Below are positions 4,988 through 7,450 of a DNA stretch of 7,450 bases, in pieces (position 1 is the stretch's first letter; the number at the start of each line of letters is the position of its first letter). The DNA comes from DAOTVC01 sp034437215. GTDB taxonomy: Bacteria > Chloroflexota > Anaerolineae > B4-G1 > SLSP01. The notes beneath the pieces were generated by a model. That model was not told the DNA's origin and did no database searches. It saw only the letters and a program-made list of their open reading frames with translations. The position numbers and the translations under genes were made by a program. Where the stretch lies: the NCBI GenBank assembly GCA_034437215.1, contig DAOTVC010000146.1, forward strand, positions 1 through 7,450. The letters run 5' to 3'.

Positions 4988-6601
4988 TCAGGGCAACCCT
5001 TCAATCTCGAAGGTGAAGCCCAAGACGTCGAGGAGCACCGTGTCGACCTCCCCGGGCCTGGAGAACTGGAGTTCGAAGAGCTGTTCGCTACCGGGCTCCA
5101 CACTCCAGGGCAGAAGCGGGGTCGACGTGCGGAGCTGCGCCGCACCCTCACTCGAGGTGAGGTTGACGTCCTCCAGGGTCACGGACAGGACCGACTCCCC
5201 GACGTTGCGCACGGAGCCGCTGAGGACGATCACGTCGCGCGCCCCGTCCACGATGGCCTCCGAGAGGGTGACCTGGGGCTGGGGCGGGCCGGCGAGGGGC
5301 GGCGAGTAGGGCAACGAGAAGCGGGCCGCCTCGCTCACGGCAGGATCGGGGCGGAAGATCCAGGTGAGCGGCGGGGCAAGGTCTCGCGGCACCAGATATC
5401 CGGCGCTGCCCTCGATGGTGCTGTCCGGAGGAATGGGGTACTCCAACAGGCCGTACTCCCCCTCCTGGGAGGCCTCGGGGCTCACAGCGTAACGCTGACC
5501 CGCCCCATCTTCGAGGATCAACTCGAAGAGCGCCGGGTCTACCTCCGCGGCGCTGCGATTGTAGAGACGGTACTCCACCACGAAGTAGCGCAGCCCCCCC
5601 CCCTCCTGCTGGCCCACGACCCCCGACTCCAGAACGTCGATCTCCAGATCCGCGACCTGCTGGGCGCCGCCCGCCTCGGGGCTCTCCTCCGGCAGATAGC
5701 GCGCCCTGACGGTCAAGCGGTCCGCCGCCTGGTCCCCCAGCAGCACCATCGTCAGCCCCGGCTGTGTCTGCGCCAGAGGCGTCGCAGCGTTCGCCTCGTA
5801 ACGCTTCACTTCGGGAGAGCCGAAGAGGAGTCGTGTGCCGTTGTTCAGGGTCAGGGTGACGCGATCGCTCGAGGTGAGACCGGAGAGCTGCGCCTCCGTC
5901 GTCGCCGAGTAAGGGAAGCCGAGGACGTAGTTGACGACGGTCCCGTAAATCCACAGAGCGACCTCGTCCTCCTCCTCGGGAACGGGCCAACGGCCCTCAT
6001 CCAGGGGCACGGCAAGGACGGGATAGGTGATCACTCCAAACTCCACCGTCGCGGGTGCGACGGCCGGGAGCGGGTTGCCGTTCTCCAACAGCACCTGAAT
6101 CTCAGGGGGAATCTCGGGGGGGGAGTTGAAGGTCGGCAGCTTATCCACCACCAGCGGATCGACGCCACTCTGGCTCTCGTTACCGGGCCAATTCTGACGC
6201 AGAACTCCGATGCCGACGGCAGCGACAATCACAATCCCCGTGATCAGCAGCAGGAGCACCCAGGTAGGCGGCAGGGAGCGGGCGGGACGAGGGGGGCGCG
6301 AAGTCGGGAGCGCCTGACCCGGAGGACGCCTTTCCGGCTCCGGCGGGGGGAGAGGGATGGCCGCGCGCCCCTCACCCTCGCCGGGCAGAGGACGCCTCTC
6401 CGGCTCCGGCGGAGGGAGGGGGATGGCAGCCCGCTCCTCACCCTCGTCGGGCGGAGGACGCAGCGGCTCTTCACTACTCACATCCTCAACCGGCATGGGG
6501 ATCGGTTCAACAATCTCCGGCGCTTCAGCCTCCGGCCCATGCTCCTCCGGCTCGAGGGGCCAGGTCTCGTAATCGATGGGGGGATCCTGATTGTCGCTCA
6601 T
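4988..6601 (-). CDS. Single-pass membrane protein with sortase-like (apparently catalytically dead) and DUF4352-like domains
   Basis: 537 residues. Residues 1-112 are acidic and proline-rich, presumably cytoplasmic, with a 22-residue tandem duplication (49-70 and 71-92). One membrane helix spans about 114-134. The segment about 185-302 resembles a sortase barrel: a W-P-V-P start at 205, a YGTVVNYVLG strand (219-228), an L-x-x-L-x-x-x-D-x-V-T-L turn (239-250), then PGLTMVLLGD (281-290) and DRLTVRARYL (294-303). In true sortases these places hold GH, L-T-L-x-T-C and the catalytic Arg. Here the His and Cys are absent and only R295 fits. Residues about 315-417 resemble DUF4352 (VVEYRLYNRS, LILEDGAGQRY, then a P-x-x-x-x-x-G-x-A-G-Y-L-V-P end). 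Residues 441-536 look like a second copy of a similar beta sandwich. The likely role is binding or sensing at the cell surface, not transpeptidation. A 9-base gap to the upstream gene indicates a shared operon. A G10 tract at 5594-5603 lies within the coding region. Confidence 0.85.
   Translation of the reverse strand: MSDNQDPPIDYETWPLEPEEHGPEAEAPEIVEPIPMPVEDVSSEEPLRPPPDEGEERAAIPLPPPEPERRPLPGEGEGRAAIPLPPPEPERRPPGQALPTSRPPRPARSLPPTWVLLLLITGIVIVAAVGIGVLRQNWPGNESQSGVDPLVVDKLPTFNSPPEIPPEIQVLLENGNPLPAVAPATVEFGVITYPVLAVPLDEGRWPVPEEEDEVALWIYGTVVNYVLGFPYSATTEAQLSGLTSSDRVTLTLNNGTRLLFGSPEVKRYEANAATPLAQTQPGLTMVLLGDQAADRLTVRARYLPEESPEAGGAQQVADLEIDVLESGVVGQQEGGGLRYFVVEYRLYNRSAAEVDPALFELILEDGAGQRYAVSPEASQEGEYGLLEYPIPPDSTIEGSAGYLVPRDLAPPLTWIFRPDPAVSEAARFSLPYSPPLAGPPQPQVTLSEAIVDGARDVIVLSGSVRNVGESVLSVTLEDVNLTSSEGAAQLRTSTPLLPWSVEPGSEQLFELQFSRPGEVDTVLLDVLGFTFEIEGLP
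6326..6457 (-). repeat. 66-bp tandem duplication in the proline-rich coding region
   Basis: Two adjacent 66-base units (6326-6391 and 6392-6457) match at 58 of 66 positions by direct comparison. They encode residues 71-92 and 49-70 of the membrane protein, both ending AAIPLPPPEPERR. The differences are partly silent, so the peptide repeat has been kept in frame. It lengthens the presumed cytoplasmic tail and may be variable between strains. Confidence 0.9.
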
Positions 6602-6607
6602 AAATCG

Positions 6608-6612
6608 TCCTT
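6608..6612 (-). promoter_or_regulatory. Ribosome binding site overlapping the upstream stop codon
   Basis: On the minus strand, AAGGA lies 6 bases before the ATG at 6601-6599 and overlaps the TAA stop (6613-6611) of the preceding gene. The arrangement supports the chosen start and translational coupling of the two minus-strand genes. Confidence 0.65.
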
Positions 6613-7450
6613 AAGGAATCGTGGCGGGCAAGGGCTGCGGGATGATGCGCACCTTCACCTCGGGTGTCGCCGGATCGACGTAACGATCCAGCCCCAGCAG
6701 GGGCACCAGCACACGTACCGTCCCCACCGTGGGCACCGAGAAGGAGAGCTGCCCCTGCTCGTCGGTGTAGCCGCGGGCCAACTCCGCGCCGCTGCTCGCA
6801 TCGAGCACGCGCACGAAGAAACCGGGCACCCCTTCACCGGCCCCGAACTCCCCGTCGAGGTTGATATCGTAGTAGACGACGAGACGGAAGGAGCGGAAGC
6901 CCGAGGGCGTGGGCGTGGCCTGGAGGGGTGCGGGCGTCGTGAGGGGGCGGATATCGAGGACGACGGTACCGCCGTTATCCTCATCCTCGTCCCCCGCCTC
7001 GACGGTGGGCGTGGGGGTCGCCAGGGGCGAGGTGGGGGTACGCGGCGTGCGGGTCGGTACCGGCGTCGCCCCCTTGCCGGGACCGTCGCCGGGAATGGGC
7101 GTCGTCGTGCCGATGGCGCCCGGCACCCGCATCTCGCACTCCAGAGTGTAGGAGCTGTCGTCGGTGTTCTCTATCGGGATGCGTCCCCCATGTCCCACGA
7201 GGATGTAGAGAAAGCCCTCGTAGGTGCTGTAGTAGGAGACCTGGCTGCTGTAGTCACCCAGGGCGCGGTCGTCGTTGCCGGCGATGGCCTCCCGGTTGCT
7301 GTTGTAGATGATCATGTTCGTATCGACCCCGGGATCGAGGTCGTAGGTCTCGCAGCTGAAGATCAACCCCGGCTTCACCCAGATCTTGAAGTAGTCGTTG
7401 TCCGGCCCTCCTCCTGGTCCCCAGGGGATGAAGTTGAGGTCGTAGGCGAC
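6611..7450 (-). CDS. Secreted protein with PPC-like and SdrD-B-like domains, C-terminal part (5' truncated)
   Basis: The minus-strand frame stays open to the last base of the window, so the N-terminus is missing; the GTG at 7378-7376 is an internal valine codon. There are 279 visible residues. About 20-109 fit a bacterial pre-peptidase C-terminal (PPC) domain: YFKIWVKPGLIFSCETYDLD, then VDTNMIIYNSN, GNDDRALGDYSSQVSY and EGFLYILVG. Cysteines at 33 and 105 could pair. A PT-rich linker with an acidic EDEDN patch follows (about 112-184). The last domain (about 187-268) fits an SdrD B-like fold, with a D-x-N-x-D-G-E motif (DINLDGE, 195-201) that often binds calcium, and GYTDEQGQLSFSVP. There is no LPXTG motif or membrane anchor at the C-terminus (LPATIP is only superficially similar and no hydrophobic tail follows). 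PPC and SdrD-B modules occur in exported enzymes and adhesins; any catalytic part would lie upstream of the window. It is co-directional with the membrane-protein gene 9 bases downstream. Confidence 0.85.
   Translation of the reverse strand, partial: VAYDLNFIPWGPGGGPDNDYFKIWVKPGLIFSCETYDLDPGVDTNMIIYNSNREAIAGNDDRALGDYSSQVSYYSTYEGFLYILVGHGGRIPIENTDDSSYTLECEMRVPGAIGTTTPIPGDGPGKGATPVPTRTPRTPTSPLATPTPTVEAGDEDEDNGGTVVLDIRPLTTPAPLQATPTPSGFRSFRLVVYYDINLDGEFGAGEGVPGFFVRVLDASSGAELARGYTDEQGQLSFSVPTVGTVRVLVPLLGLDRYVDPATPEVKVRIIPQPLPATIP

Noticed and set aside
5148..5990. 280-codon minus-strand frame within the pseudosortase gene
   Set aside because: It is an R/G/A-rich out-of-frame translation of the real gene with no domain pattern. 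It would matter only if the G10 tract slipped.
6611..6640. LPATIP end as an LPXTG sortase signal
   Set aside because: It lies at the last residues of the protein without the hydrophobic segment and basic tail that a sortase substrate requires.
7376..7378. GTG as the start of the last minus-strand gene
   Set aside because: The upstream codons to 7450 are open and encode the first strand of the PPC-like domain, so the real start is outside the window.

Overview
This high-GC window most resembles the chromosome of a Chloroflexota bacterium, probably Anaerolineae, Caldilineae or a relative. The evidence is the repeated use of proline/threonine (PTPTP-type) linkers between small secreted beta domains, a C-terminal YLPLVMR-type tail on a secreted beta-propeller protein, and a TadE/TadG-like pair with short lineage-style neighbours. 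The taxonomic call rests on protein style alone; there is no rRNA or tRNA in the window.

Layout. Bases 2-4729 hold five closely packed plus-strand genes that look like one operon. They are: the C-terminal part of a modular cell-surface protein (Ig-like, CARDB-like and carboxypeptidase-regulatory-like domains), a secreted seven-repeat beta-propeller protein, a single-pass membrane protein with two possible PepSY-like halves, a TadE-type pseudopilin, and a TadG-like protein. The first three genes are coupled by a 1-base stop/start overlap and a 1-base gap. The last two each have a near-consensus AGGAGG ribosome binding site in a 35-46 base gap. Bases 4730-4987 lie between convergent genes and hold a 14-bp tandem repeat (four full copies and a partial one) followed by two perfect-stem hairpins. 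Bases 4988-7450 hold two minus-strand genes that end towards the plus-strand operon. The upstream one is the C-terminal part of a secreted protein (PPC-like domain, PT-rich linker, SdrD-B-like domain). The downstream one is a single-pass membrane protein with an acidic proline-rich cytoplasmic N-terminus, a region that resembles a sortase without its catalytic residues, and two C-terminal beta domains, the first DUF4352-like.

How they may work together. All seven genes encode exported or membrane-anchored proteins and none encodes an obvious cytoplasmic enzyme. The plus-strand group is best read as the envelope end of a Tad/Flp-type pilus or secretion locus: TadE and TadG minor components together with large surface proteins that may be cargo or adhesins. 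The core Tad ATPase (TadA), TadB/C and the major Flp pilin are not in the window. The minus-strand pair is a separate transcription unit of surface proteins with no proven link to the pilus genes.

Both end genes are cut by the window edges; their reading frames stay open to the first and last base. The most unusual items are the apparent pseudosortase domain, the 14-bp repeat plus hairpin block, and a G10 tract inside the pseudosortase gene.
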